The notes under the pieces were generated by a model. The model was not told the DNA's origin, ran no database searches, and saw nothing but the letters and a program-made list of their open reading frames with translations. 48,805 bases of DNA from Verrucomicrobiota bacterium (lineage in GTDB: Bacteria > Verrucomicrobiota > Verrucomicrobiia > Verrucomicrobiales > DEV007): assembly GCA_020630975.1 (NCBI GenBank), contig JAHDID010000018.1:1-48805 (forward strand). Reading direction: 5' to 3'. The translations under genes and the position numbers were made by a program. Shown piece after piece: positions 16,552-25,117 of this stretch (within the stretch, counting starts at the first letter, position 1; the number at the start of each line of letters is the position of its first letter).

Positions 16552-17565
16552 ATGAAGACGAAGTTTTCTTCCGTCGGCCGATCTGCTTCTCAGATCGGTT
16601 CTCGACTCGCTCAGATATTGCCCTCCTCGGCGGACGATGGCGATGATGATGAGGAGCCCATACCCGAGCAACTCGTGGAGATCCTCACCAAGACAGAGGG
16701 GCTTTCTTTTGGCCCTAGCGCGATAGTCCCTGCTGATGCCGAGCATGCGGCATATCATGTGATCCAGGCGCCCCTAGACAAAAATCGCCCTGATGGTACT
16801 GGCACCTATTTGGGCCCGTCTCACATCCTGCTCGGCTCGCAGCAGATCAGTCCGATCTATCAGGGGCGAAATCCCGGCGAGGCGGGAATTTATGTGAAAG
16901 AGACCCTATCTCCCGACCTGACGGCGATGAGTCTGATCATGGAGCTAGCCGACTCGGTGGGAGCGACGCTGAATGAGGGCAAGATCCCGATCACCCTAGG
17001 GGGCGACCACACCATCACTATGGGGGTGATGACGGCTCTCGATCGCAAGTACTCTGGTGAGCCGATCGGCATCATCCAGCTGGATGCTCATGCCAATCTG
17101 CGTCTGAAACACGAGGAAAACTCGCTGTCCGACTACTGCGTGATGCGCCGCATCCACGAGCAGTGGAGCTATCCGGTACTGCAGATCGGCACGCGTGGTC
17201 TATTCCTCGACGAGCAGGCCTACCGCGAGACTCATGCTGGGAAGTTTCACGTCGAGACGGCTAGAGATATCTGGACGCGTGGTGTGAGGAAGCCGCTGAT
17301 ACCGGCGGATTTTCCGGAAAAAGTCTACCTCAGCTTTGATCTCTCCTGTCTGGATCCGTCGCTGATGCCTGCGACTACGAGACCTTCTCCAGGTGGTCTG
17401 CTATGGCCGCAGATCGAGGATATCTTTGCCAAGATCCGAGCCTCTGGGCGCGAGATCATCGGTAGCGATGTGGTGGAGCTGGCTCCTATCCCACACGGGC
17501 ATGCTGCGGATATCACAGCGGCCTCGGTGGTGTATGCGATCATGGATCTGTGTCGGGAGCGGTGA
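16552..17565 (+). CDS. Ureohydrolase-family (agmatinase/arginase) protein with replaced active-site residues
   Basis: 337 residues. The ureohydrolase framework is plain: ITLGGDHT (148-154), IQLDAHANLR (175-184), SFDLSCLDPS (261-270), PSPGG (278-282). In active family members these are DAH-x-D-x-R, D-x-D and TPEPGG. Here the fourth residue is Asn 182, the D-x-D is Asp-Leu-Ser (Ser 265) and the catalytic Glu is Ser 279, so at least two metal ligands and a substrate Glu are gone. His 153, Asp 178, His 180 and Asp 263 remain. It therefore probably does not hydrolyse guanidino compounds and may bind a ligand or act as a regulator. Its 3' end overlaps that of the Amt-like gene by 26 bases. Confidence 0.87.
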   Translation: MKTKFSSVGRSASQIGSRLAQILPSSADDGDDDEEPIPEQLVEILTKTEGLSFGPSAIVPADAEHAAYHVIQAPLDKNRPDGTGTYLGPSHILLGSQQISPIYQGRNPGEAGIYVKETLSPDLTAMSLIMELADSVGATLNEGKIPITLGGDHTITMGVMTALDRKYSGEPIGIIQLDAHANLRLKHEENSLSDYCVMRRIHEQWSYPVLQIGTRGLFLDEQAYRETHAGKFHVETARDIWTRGVRKPLIPADFPEKVYLSFDLSCLDPSLMPATTRPSPGGLLWPQIEDIFAKIRASGREIIGSDVVELAPIPHGHAADITAASVVYAIMDLCRER

Positions 17566-18760
17566 TTTCGCCGCCGTCCTCTTCGAGCACAGCGAGGCCG
17601 GTTTCCTCAACTGGCTCCATGCCGCGATATTGGCGTAGGGCTGCGGTCAGTGCGGCACCGACCCCTAGGCCAAAGATCAGGCACACGGCTATGGATACGA
17701 GCTGTGGCATGGGCTGCGCGGCATCGGTGAGAGAGGCCATGATAGCTCCCATGAATCCCCCGATGATGAAGACCGGCACTGAGCACATCGGATCCCACAG
17801 CCGCACACGTAGCGGGGCAACGCGGAGAAACAGCAGCGCGGTAAAGGTAGTCGCGATCGAGGCGATGATTGCTTGTTGGATAGAGTATTGATTGCACGCC
17901 TGGGTCGCGACTAGGGCTGCCATGAGCGCGAAGAATGGCGGCGCATAGGCGACTCGCTCGCTACCCTTGCGGCCGAACAGGCCAAAGAACAGGAAGTTGC
18001 AAAAGAACATGGTGAACGAGGCGGGGATCAGCGTGAGAGTTTTCGACAGGATCCAGAGCAGCTTGGAGCTGGATGTCTGCACCGGCAGATTCACCAGAGT
18101 CGAGGCGCTGAGTACCAGAAAGATCATGGTGAAGCCAAAGCCTCTGGCAAAGAAGAAGCGATGCTTGATACCTTGATAGCCCTTCAGTCCGACGTAGCTG
18201 CGCTCATCTGGCAGCACTGAGCTAGGCATGAATAGGCGCGCGCCGAGCACATAGCAGCCCGGCAGAGCCCAGACGAGGAGGGCACCTGCATGATCGTAGG
18301 AGTCGAGCTTGCCCAAGAAACCAGTGCCGCCTCTGGCTAGGCCGAAGACTGGATAGACCGCTAGGCAAAACACCGCGACGAGGAGCCATTTGCTCCAGGC
18401 TCTGATGCGGAGATCCCATATCCCAGCTGCTACGATGAGTGTGGCGGTGGCGCAGAATAGACAATCCAGCCAGATCAGCATGAACTCTGAAAACCTAGCA
18501 CCGGGCGTGATATTGCCATCGATATCGCGATAGTTGATGATCGATTTGGCCGTGCTGAAAAGGCCGCCTCCCTCGCCGACAGCGGGAAACATGATGTCGA
18601 TGCCGACTAGGAAAAATGCCACTACCGCGAATAGCGCGACGGTGAAGTTTCGCCAAAGCACTCGGTGTAGCCCTCCGGTCTCGCCTCGGGTCCGTGCTCT
18701 TTCGAAAAAGCAAATGCCGAAAAAGAACAGATAGAAAATAAATATGCCGAGTCGATCCAT
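17540..18760 (-). CDS. Ammonium-transporter-like (Amt/Rh fold) membrane protein without pore histidines
   Basis: 406 residues with about eleven hydrophobic segments. The stretch FCATATLIVAAGIWDLRIR, then YDHAGALLVWALPGC matches the Amt region AALTIGLIVGALAERIR ... DFAGGTVVH, and WDPMCSVPVFIIGGFMGAI matches the DDALDVFGVHGVGGIVGAI region. At the two places where AmtB has its paired pore histidines, this protein has Trp 164 and Phe 331. Ammonium conduction by the known mechanism is therefore doubtful. It starts 14 bases after the BatA-like gene ends, so they are likely co-transcribed. The homology call rests on motif spacing and is moderately sure. Confidence 0.65.
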   Translation of the reverse strand: MDRLGIFIFYLFFFGICFFERARTRGETGGLHRVLWRNFTVALFAVVAFFLVGIDIMFPAVGEGGGLFSTAKSIINYRDIDGNITPGARFSEFMLIWLDCLFCATATLIVAAGIWDLRIRAWSKWLLVAVFCLAVYPVFGLARGGTGFLGKLDSYDHAGALLVWALPGCYVLGARLFMPSSVLPDERSYVGLKGYQGIKHRFFFARGFGFTMIFLVLSASTLVNLPVQTSSSKLLWILSKTLTLIPASFTMFFCNFLFFGLFGRKGSERVAYAPPFFALMAALVATQACNQYSIQQAIIASIATTFTALLFLRVAPLRVRLWDPMCSVPVFIIGGFMGAIMASLTDAAQPMPQLVSIAVCLIFGLGVGAALTAALRQYRGMEPVEETGLAVLEEDGGEITAPDTDP

Positions 18761-18774
18761 CGCTATCTGACGCT

Positions 18775-20577
18775 CTAGGTGGGTGCGGGGGCCGAGGTGC
18801 TAGTGCTCATCGCCCGGCGGTCAGCTTTTCGGCCGATCCAGTACCAGCACAGGAGTAGGGCTGCCAGACCGAGGAGTAGCCAGACTTGCCAGACGTCGTC
18901 TTCCTTCTGATGTTCGGTGAGGGTGGATAGCTTTAGGCCGACCAGTTGGCTATTGTCCGATCCGGCTTTGGAGAGGTCTGCCTCGCGGGTATCGGCGAAG
19001 TGGCAGGCACCGCGGAGTAGCGATACGCTGCCCTGGCGGATTTCGAAAAACCCAGGCTCAGCTGGCGCTCGCAGGCTGGCGGCTTGGCGTAGCGCGATGG
19101 TCTGGGTGCCGGATTGATCTCGGATCGTCACCGGAGCGGCGTCTTCGCCTCGGTCGATGGATAGCGAGAGTGGTTGATTGAGCTCAAAGTTGCTTTGCTC
19201 AGGGGCTGGCTTGTCGGCGCGGATCATCTCGACGAAGCGATGCACCAGCACGATGAAGGCGGGCAGGGTGGCGGCATTCGATGTGGGCACATCGAAGTTG
19301 ACCAAAAGCTGCCTGCGATCGCTGGCCTGGCGTAGGATGATGAGTGGCCGAGAACCCTGCCAGAGTAGCACCTCGTCTACCTCGGCGGCAGGTATGCCAG
19401 GACCGGTACGAGCGATCAGGCCCTGCCAGTTGAGCCCGTCTACGAGAGGATGATTGGCTGCCACGATCGGTCCTGAGAGAAAGCGGCGACCGGGCTGCGC
19501 CTGGGCTAGCAGCACTACGGATACGGGCTCCAGAGGGCGCGGATCGAGAGAGTCGTAGCTACTCAGGACCAGATCGACAGGCGTCTCCTCGCTGGGCAGT
19601 ACGGTGTGCTCGATACTCTGGAGGATACCCTGCATCAGATTCTCCAGATCGGGCACGGGATTGGTCGCTACTGCCAGCGGCTTGGGCAGGGCTACGGTGA
19701 GAGGAGCGGTATCGTCCTGATCAAAAGCATCGCCAGATAGCTGCAGGGTGATCCGATCGCCAGCCTCTGGGAATCTGCCAGATAGTGTGCGGTTTTCCCC
19801 TGGCTGCAGGGTGATCGAGCGTGGCTCGGTGCGCTGTTGGCCGATCTGTAGGTGCCAGCTGCGCTCTTGGGCCGAGGCGGCGTAGTTTCTCACCACCGCA
19901 CGCCAGCTGGCTGGGGTAGTGGAGGTGTCTACCTGCAGTCCGGCAAAGCCGACATTATCCGCAGGCTCGCCCATGGCCAGCACGCGGGCATCGTAGCCGA
20001 CGTCGGTCTGCGGCTGATCGGTGATGTAGAGCACGATGCCTCCGCCGCCGACTAGGCTGCGACCGACTCGCAGCACAGGTCCGGGATCGTGAGCTGGGCG
20101 GTAGGGCTGCCACTGCTCCTCCAGCTCGGTGATCAGATCGGCCACCTCGGTGCCATTGTAGATCGGCTCGGCATCGATGTGGGAGTCCAGAGCGATCAGT
20201 TCCATGGTCTCGGCACCCTGGCCGAGCTGTGGGATCTCGGTAGCGATGGCCTCGCGTAGCTCCTCCTGATAAGCGCGCATGGAGGCCGAGCTATCGATGA
20301 CGATGGCGATCTTTTGCACCGAGTTTTGCCGCGACCAGCGTGGCTGCACCAGGATCCAGGTGAGCAGGAGAACCAGCAGTAGCTGTAGCCACAGGGGCAG
20401 CGAGTTCTGCAATCGGTCGAAACGCCTGCCTTGGACGTTTTCGCGATCCAGTGTCTCGAGTAAAAATAGGGTGCTCACCACTTGCCGCTGCGACTGACGC
20501 TGCAGGAAGTGGATCATCAAAATGAGGGGTATCCCCAATAATGCGAGAAAGCCCAGCACATTGGCAAACGTAACCAT
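18775..20577 (-). CDS. BatA-like protein: double-membrane N-terminal domain plus VWA domain
   Basis: 600 residues from the ATG at 20577. The open frame runs another 104 codons upstream, but that part overlaps the start of the divergent permease gene and lacks the family sequence. The N-terminus (MVTFANVLGFLALLGIPLILMIHFLQRQ) is the two-helix domain of aerotolerance/BatA proteins, with a second helix LPLWLQLLLVLLLTWILV. A VWA domain follows with the metal-site motif IAIVIDSSASM. A last helix (VWLLLGLAALLLCWYWIG) anchors the C-terminus. Such proteins often work with MoxR ATPases, which are not seen here. Confidence 0.88.
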   Translation of the reverse strand: MVTFANVLGFLALLGIPLILMIHFLQRQSQRQVVSTLFLLETLDRENVQGRRFDRLQNSLPLWLQLLLVLLLTWILVQPRWSRQNSVQKIAIVIDSSASMRAYQEELREAIATEIPQLGQGAETMELIALDSHIDAEPIYNGTEVADLITELEEQWQPYRPAHDPGPVLRVGRSLVGGGGIVLYITDQPQTDVGYDARVLAMGEPADNVGFAGLQVDTSTTPASWRAVVRNYAASAQERSWHLQIGQQRTEPRSITLQPGENRTLSGRFPEAGDRITLQLSGDAFDQDDTAPLTVALPKPLAVATNPVPDLENLMQGILQSIEHTVLPSEETPVDLVLSSYDSLDPRPLEPVSVVLLAQAQPGRRFLSGPIVAANHPLVDGLNWQGLIARTGPGIPAAEVDEVLLWQGSRPLIILRQASDRRQLLVNFDVPTSNAATLPAFIVLVHRFVEMIRADKPAPEQSNFELNQPLSLSIDRGEDAAPVTIRDQSGTQTIALRQAASLRAPAEPGFFEIRQGSVSLLRGACHFADTREADLSKAGSDNSQLVGLKLSTLTEHQKEDDVWQVWLLLGLAALLLCWYWIGRKADRRAMSTSTSAPAPT

Positions 20578-20731
20578 GTGTATGATCTGTATCGTGAATT
20601 CGTCTAAAGGGAAAGGCAGATGTGTAGAATCCTGCACTTCTCCGGCACCCGATACGTGTCTGCGGAGAAGGTGATCGTGGTTTGACGACGGCACGATTCT
20701 AGCTGTTGTTAAAAAGCTGTCTTTTTTGAAA

Positions 20732-21895
20732 ATGTCCGAATCGAAACATAAAGGTCCCAATGTGTTGCTGAGCTTGGCCTGTGTGGTCGTGGTAGTAGCG
20801 GGGATGAAGCTCTCATCCGAAGTGTGTGTGCCGATCGCCATGGGGCTATTCCTGGGGGTGCTCACCTTGCCGATTTTAAACTTTCTCAACTACAAGTGGA
20901 AGCTGCCACGGGCGATGGCGCTCATCCTCACCGTGCTCTGCGTGTTGCTGGTTTTTGGTGGCATCATCTACGTCGTGTCAGGTGTGATCCCCAAGATCCA
21001 GGACAATGCCGAGGTGTATGCCAGCCGGATCAGCAAGACGGCTACGCAGTATTCCACCGCTATCGACAAGCAGTTGGAGAAACTGGCAAATTACGGCCAT
21101 TACTTTGGTATCGAGCAGGTCGAGGGAGAGGCTCGAAAGATGCCGACTTTCCGCGAGTTGTTTAATCAATACTGGGACACAGAGAAATTTCTCAGTCTGA
21201 TCGGGCAGACCGCCATCGTCGAGCGATTCACATCGATCGCCTCGAAGTCGTTTTTTGTGATGATCCTAATGATCTTTTTTCTCTCTGAGTCGAAGCGCTA
21301 CGGGAGCAAAGTCATCAGTGTCATCCGCGAGCATGGCCCAGACCTGCGCCGTATCCAGCACTCGGGTAAAGACATCCAGACCTATCTGCTGCTAAAGACC
21401 GCCGTGAGCATGCTCACAGGTCTACTCGCCTGGGTGACGTGCGAGCTGATGAATATCGAGTTTGCGCTGCTGTGGGGAGTGGTCGCCTTTGCGCTGAACT
21501 TCGTGCCGGTCATCGGCTCTATCATAGCTGCGGCACCACCAGTGGCGTTGGCCTTGATCATGAATGGCTTTTGGCCAGCTGTGATCGTGCTGGCAGCCTA
21601 TCTGGCGATCAATATCACCATCGGAAATGTCGTCGAGCCCAAGCTGCTCGGCGATAGCTTTGGCATCTCCACCCTAGTGGTGATCGTCTCTGTGCTGGTC
21701 TGGGGCTACATCTGGGGGATCGCGGGCATGTTTCTCGCTGTGCCGCTCACCATGATCGTGAAGGTGACTCTGGAGAATACCCCAGAGCTACGCTGGCTAG
21801 CCGTGCTGATCGGCACGGGGAGTCGAGCGGAGGACGATGAGAATCAGCGATTTCTGCAGCATCTCGAGGCTAGCGAGGGTGCTGCCAAGGAGTAA
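20732..21895 (+). CDS. AI-2E family (PerM/UPF0118) membrane transporter
   Basis: 387 residues from ATG 20732; a TTG two codons earlier is also in frame. About eight membrane helices; family features include GLFLGVLTLPILNFL, a soluble loop around residues 80-140, and the C-terminal GVVAFALNFVPVIGSIIAAAPP and VEPKLLGDSFGISTLVVIVSVL motifs. Members export autoinducer-2-like compounds or sodium/protons; the substrate here cannot be read from the sequence. It is divergent from the BatA-like gene, and the 154-base gap must carry both promoters. Confidence 0.92.
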   Translation: MSESKHKGPNVLLSLACVVVVVAGMKLSSEVCVPIAMGLFLGVLTLPILNFLNYKWKLPRAMALILTVLCVLLVFGGIIYVVSGVIPKIQDNAEVYASRISKTATQYSTAIDKQLEKLANYGHYFGIEQVEGEARKMPTFRELFNQYWDTEKFLSLIGQTAIVERFTSIASKSFFVMILMIFFLSESKRYGSKVISVIREHGPDLRRIQHSGKDIQTYLLLKTAVSMLTGLLAWVTCELMNIEFALLWGVVAFALNFVPVIGSIIAAAPPVALALIMNGFWPAVIVLAAYLAINITIGNVVEPKLLGDSFGISTLVVIVSVLVWGYIWGIAGMFLAVPLTMIVKVTLENTPELRWLAVLIGTGSRAEDDENQRFLQHLEASEGAAKE

Positions 21896-21988
21896 AAAAT
21901 GATGCTCTAGGCCACTGCAGGCCACTCGCTGATGCTCGCCGCCACTTTTGCCAAATCGATGGCAGAAAAGTGGCGTCGAAGACTGAGA

Positions 21989-22025
21989 TTCAATAGGGTA
22001 CAATTTTGACTCAATAGGGTACAAT
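21989..22025. repeat. Paired 15-bp repeat TCAATAGGGTACAAT (family D, locus 1)
   Basis: Two direct copies of TCAATAGGGTACAAT begin at 21990 and 22011, one 21-base step apart. The pair lies in the 139-base gap between two convergent genes. The same pair, inverted and with small changes, lies at 31032-31069. The 21-22-base spacing equals two helical turns, which fits a protein-binding site, though the element could also be a mobile short repeat. Confidence 0.8.
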
Positions 22026-22034
22026 CGCCTCGTT

Positions 22035-23474
22035 CTAGGCAGCCGAAGCGATGTGGAATGAGCGGCGGGTGTAGAGGAACTCGAAGAGGTTGCCCTCGTG
22101 AGGTTGATCCCAGCTGATGCGGTTGGTCGGTACATTGCCGACATTCAGGCGCTCGATGGTCGGGCAGCCGAATAGCTTGTCGACCCAGGCCAAGTCTTTG
22201 GTGATGGCGGTCACGACCAGCGATTGGCCGATGTGGTCGAGCATCTCTGCCTGCGGGCACTCCACCACTGAGGCGAATGGGAAAAGAAACTCGCGGATCG
22301 CTAGATCTTCATCAAAGGAATCGACCCGCACGATGGTTGGCTGTAGGTAGTTCATGCCCTCGCGCTCCTGGAATCGGTCGCCCTCGCGGTAGTCGGCGGT
22401 CACATCGCGTGCGCCTTTCGATTCGAGGCCAGTTTCGACGGCTTCATTGATCCATTCGGCGAATTTCGGATTGGCGAAGCCGGATAGCTTGGCATCGGGA
22501 TCGTCCTGGGCCAGTGGACGGATCTCTGCTAGGCGCTTGGCCACGGCGGCAGCGATCTCGTCGCCATACTTCGGCACCACGATGGTCGAGGTACAGATAC
22601 AGCTGCGGCCAGAGTTGGCCGAGACGGACTCGACGATGGTGTCGATGTAGCTTTCCCAGTTTTCGATCTCGTCCTCGCCGATCAGGAGCTTGGAGTAGCC
22701 AGTGCCGTGCACCTCGATCCGAGGATCGTTTTCATACTGCTTCACCGTAGAGTCATCGCCAAACAGCATGCAGCGGCCAGAGCGACGGATGATGGCCGCT
22801 GAGCCATCGTGAGTGGTCGGATAGAGCGAGAAAGCCTCCTCTGGGCAGCCAGCTTTGATAAAGGCTAGAATGATGCGCCACGGCGTCCAGGGCTCTTCGC
22901 GTCCAGGCTTGAGCACCACAGGCACCTGCATGGCGATGGATGGGATCCACAGAGCATTCACGGCGGGTGAATTGCTCGGCAGGATCACTGAGAGCTCGGT
23001 GGTGGTCGGCGAGAAGGAAACGGGGGCTCCACCCTGCTCACCGTAGCCTTTGTCGAGCACATCGATATCGAGACCACGTGTCAGACCGCGAAAGATGGTA
23101 TCGATATCGGCGAAGATACCGCCGAGGCGCTTCATATTCATCCGGATCAGCGAGTGTGGTAGGCCACTAGTCGATGCCAGTGCCATCACGTAGTCCTCGG
23201 GGGACTGAGGGGCGCCATCGATACCGACCGGCAAGTCGTCATTGAGAAAGATTTCGCCAGCGCGCTTGGTGATCTTGAGCAACTCACGAGCGGGGATGGC
23301 CTGCAGCTTGGCGCGGGCTTCCTCCATCTTCAGCAGATCGTGTTTGATCATATCCGCACAGGCGAAGCTGATCTCTACCGCAGGATCCTCCGAACCCAGC
23401 TTTTCGATGGTCTGGTGGTCGAGAGACTTGTACGGACGACCTTGGCGTAGGATGGGTATGTGAGGTGTGCTCAT
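22035..23474 (-). CDS. Aldehyde dehydrogenase-superfamily protein
   Basis: 479 residues. The NAD(P)-dependent aldehyde dehydrogenase fold is recognisable by VILPSNSPAVNALWIPSIAMQVPVVLKPG (cofactor and substrate channel) and SANSGRSCICTSTI, whose Cys 292 matches the nucleophile. The C-terminus carries FPFASVVE and NRISWDQPHEGNLFEFLY. The Glu expected in the general-base position (HGTGYSKL) is not obvious, which recalls CoA-acylating or acyl-reducing members rather than classical ones. Product and pathway are not clear from its neighbours. Cytosolic; it starts 110 bases from the divergent jelly-roll lipoprotein gene. Confidence 0.85.
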   Translation of the reverse strand: MSTPHIPILRQGRPYKSLDHQTIEKLGSEDPAVEISFACADMIKHDLLKMEEARAKLQAIPARELLKITKRAGEIFLNDDLPVGIDGAPQSPEDYVMALASTSGLPHSLIRMNMKRLGGIFADIDTIFRGLTRGLDIDVLDKGYGEQGGAPVSFSPTTTELSVILPSNSPAVNALWIPSIAMQVPVVLKPGREEPWTPWRIILAFIKAGCPEEAFSLYPTTHDGSAAIIRRSGRCMLFGDDSTVKQYENDPRIEVHGTGYSKLLIGEDEIENWESYIDTIVESVSANSGRSCICTSTIVVPKYGDEIAAAVAKRLAEIRPLAQDDPDAKLSGFANPKFAEWINEAVETGLESKGARDVTADYREGDRFQEREGMNYLQPTIVRVDSFDEDLAIREFLFPFASVVECPQAEMLDHIGQSLVVTAITKDLAWVDKLFGCPTIERLNVGNVPTNRISWDQPHEGNLFEFLYTRRSFHIASAA

Positions 23475-23583
23475 ATCAGAAATTTTACTGCAGTCTACGT
23501 TTCACAAGATGGGCTGGTGTTCAACGGCGTTATGGTGTGTGGATCGGCCACTCGTTTTCGCCCAATCTGTGCGACAGATCGTT

Positions 23584-24366
23584 ATGAAACGATCGATCTA
23601 CAACCATCTGCTTCTGCCTGTAGCAGGGCTTATATTATCGTCATGTCTGGTTTTGGGTGAGGAGAGTGGTGCTGAAAATAGCCTGAAACCACTCATGACT
23701 CAGCCGGATCAGGTGCTTTATCAGTCGGACTTTTCCGATGATCAGGAGAATCTGAAGAAGGCGGGCTGGGTGCAGCGGCAGGCGACTCGCTGGGCTGTGA
23801 CCGATGGCAAGCTGCTGGGCATCGAATCGACTGAGGAGAATCAAGCGACCAAGAAGCATCATCGTGGCTTGGAGGCGCGCCTCAGTGCCAATATGTGTCC
23901 GGCGGAGTACAGCTGTCGTTTTTCGATCCGATTTTTCGAAGGCGAGGCGACTACGATCGTGCCGTTTGTCGAGTTTGGGCATCACATCGTGCGAGCTAGA
24001 TTCGATGCCGAGGCGGGCATGTCGCTGCTGGTCGACTACGAGACGCTGAAGGTGGCAGAAGCGGCTGACTACAAGTGGCAGCCAGGGAAGTGGTATCATG
24101 CTCTAGCTGAGCTGAAGGGTGATGAGTTTGTCATCCAGTTCAAAGACGGTCCGACTCTGTATGCACGCCACGAGATGCTACGGGAACCTGCACCATCTGG
24201 AGGGACTGGATTTGGTGTGGCTGGACCAAGGCATGGCAAAGTCGAGATCAACAATGTGGTCATTCATTCTGTGAAGGCGCAGGAGCAGGCTAGCTGGGCA
24301 AAGCGGAGAAAACAATTTCCTAAGTACGAGCCAGTGATCGTGCGCGAGCACCCGAAGAAGAAGTAG
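23584..24366 (+). CDS. Secreted concanavalin-like (DUF1080-type) protein, putative lipoprotein
   Basis: 260 residues from ATG 23584. The frame is open further upstream, but that part overlaps the divergent aldehyde dehydrogenase start and has no signal. The chosen N-terminus MKRSIYNHLLLPVAGLILSSC ends in a lipobox-like Cys. The rest (LYQSDFSDD, WAVTDGKLLG, SCRFSIRFFEG, WYHALAELKGDEFVIQFKDG, GKVEINNVVIHSVK) follows the jelly-roll pattern of DUF1080/3-keto-disaccharide hydrolase-like proteins that abound in PVC bacteria. It may bind or cleave a sugar polymer. A basic tail (HPKKK) ends the protein. Confidence 0.65.
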   Translation: MKRSIYNHLLLPVAGLILSSCLVLGEESGAENSLKPLMTQPDQVLYQSDFSDDQENLKKAGWVQRQATRWAVTDGKLLGIESTEENQATKKHHRGLEARLSANMCPAEYSCRFSIRFFEGEATTIVPFVEFGHHIVRARFDAEAGMSLLVDYETLKVAEAADYKWQPGKWYHALAELKGDEFVIQFKDGPTLYARHEMLREPAPSGGTGFGVAGPRHGKVEINNVVIHSVKAQEQASWAKRRKQFPKYEPVIVREHPKKK

Positions 24367-24390
24367 GCCCAGGATGGTGATAGTGATACC

Positions 24391-24451
24391 GGAAGACTTG
24401 GGTCTTCCTCTACGGCTGTGGGTGAGTAGCGGCATTTCCCCCAATGCTGCT
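24391..24451 (-). repeat. Solitary copy of the three-hairpin repeat (family A)
   Basis: GGAAGAC-TTGG-GTCTTCC (24391-24408), then a CTAC ... GTAG pair, then AGCGGCATT ... AATGCTGCT. This is the same order of hairpins, in reverse orientation, as the tandem units at 48291-48805. It lies in the gap between the jelly-roll protein and FKBP genes, both on the + strand, and may end transcription of the former. Confidence 0.75.
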
Positions 24452-24563
24452 GATTGCCGAGGGAGTGACTAATTTTCCATCCTGGTTGGTCGTTCTGTTA
24501 GGCTTTACAGCATCTCTTTCGATGCGACACTACAGGCTCTACGAATCCTCGTGACGACCAGAT

Positions 24564-25076
24564 ATGAAAAGACTTATCTCCTCGACTTTCTTTCCGACTG
24601 TGGCTGCGGTATCTGCGCTGGCGACTCTCTCGTGCCAATCGCAGAAGCGTGAAGAGCAGGCCGCGGCTAATGCGCCATCGGCTCCTGCAGCAGCTTACCC
24701 TGGCGGCGATGCCGTCCCAGAGGCTAGTCCTAGCGATGGCATACAGACGACTTACTCCGGGCTGAAATATCAGGTGCTCCGCCAAGGGCAGGGTCGTCGG
24801 CCGACCATGTACAATCATGTGAAAGTGCATTACCACGGGACTCTGGCCAATGGACAGGTCTTTGATTCCAGTGTGCAGCGTGGACGACCTGCTGTGTTTG
24901 GTCTGAACCAAGTGATCCCCGGCTGGACCGAGGGCATCCCACTGATGCGCGAGGGCGCGAAGTATCGTTTCACCATACCGCCACACCTGGCCTATGGTGA
25001 GCGTGGCTCCCCGCCAAAGATCGGGCCCAATCAGACGCTGACTTTCGATGTGGAGCTGCTCGAGGTGTTGTACTGA
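24564..25076 (+). CDS. FKBP-type peptidyl-prolyl isomerase lipoprotein
   Basis: 170 residues. A lipoprotein signal (MKRLISSTFFPTVAAVSALATLSC, lipobox Cys) leads to an Ala/Pro-rich linker and one FKBP domain of about 105 residues: TTYSGLKYQVLRQG, VKVHYHGTLANGQVFDSS, VIPGWTEGIPLMREGAKYRFTI, HLAYGERG and LTFDVELLEV. These contain the conserved Tyr, Asp, Trp and Phe residues of the binding pocket. It speeds proline isomerisation in the folding of exported proteins at the membrane. It lies 41 bases upstream of murF on the same strand. Confidence 0.95.
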   Translation: MKRLISSTFFPTVAAVSALATLSCQSQKREEQAAANAPSAPAAAYPGGDAVPEASPSDGIQTTYSGLKYQVLRQGQGRRPTMYNHVKVHYHGTLANGQVFDSSVQRGRPAVFGLNQVIPGWTEGIPLMREGAKYRFTIPPHLAYGERGSPPKIGPNQTLTFDVELLEVLY

Positions 25077-25117
25077 TCTGATTCGTTTTCGCTGATTTTC
25101 CTAAAACTGATCGCAGG

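Noticed and set aside
16339-16758. Open frame of 139 codons on the - strand
   Set aside because: Half is antisense to the ureohydrolase-like gene and half is intergenic; the product has no recognisable domain and no good start signal.
20578-20889. N-terminal extension of the BatA-like protein by 104 codons
   Set aside because: The extension precedes a classic BatA start, overlaps the divergent permease gene and has no domain or signal.
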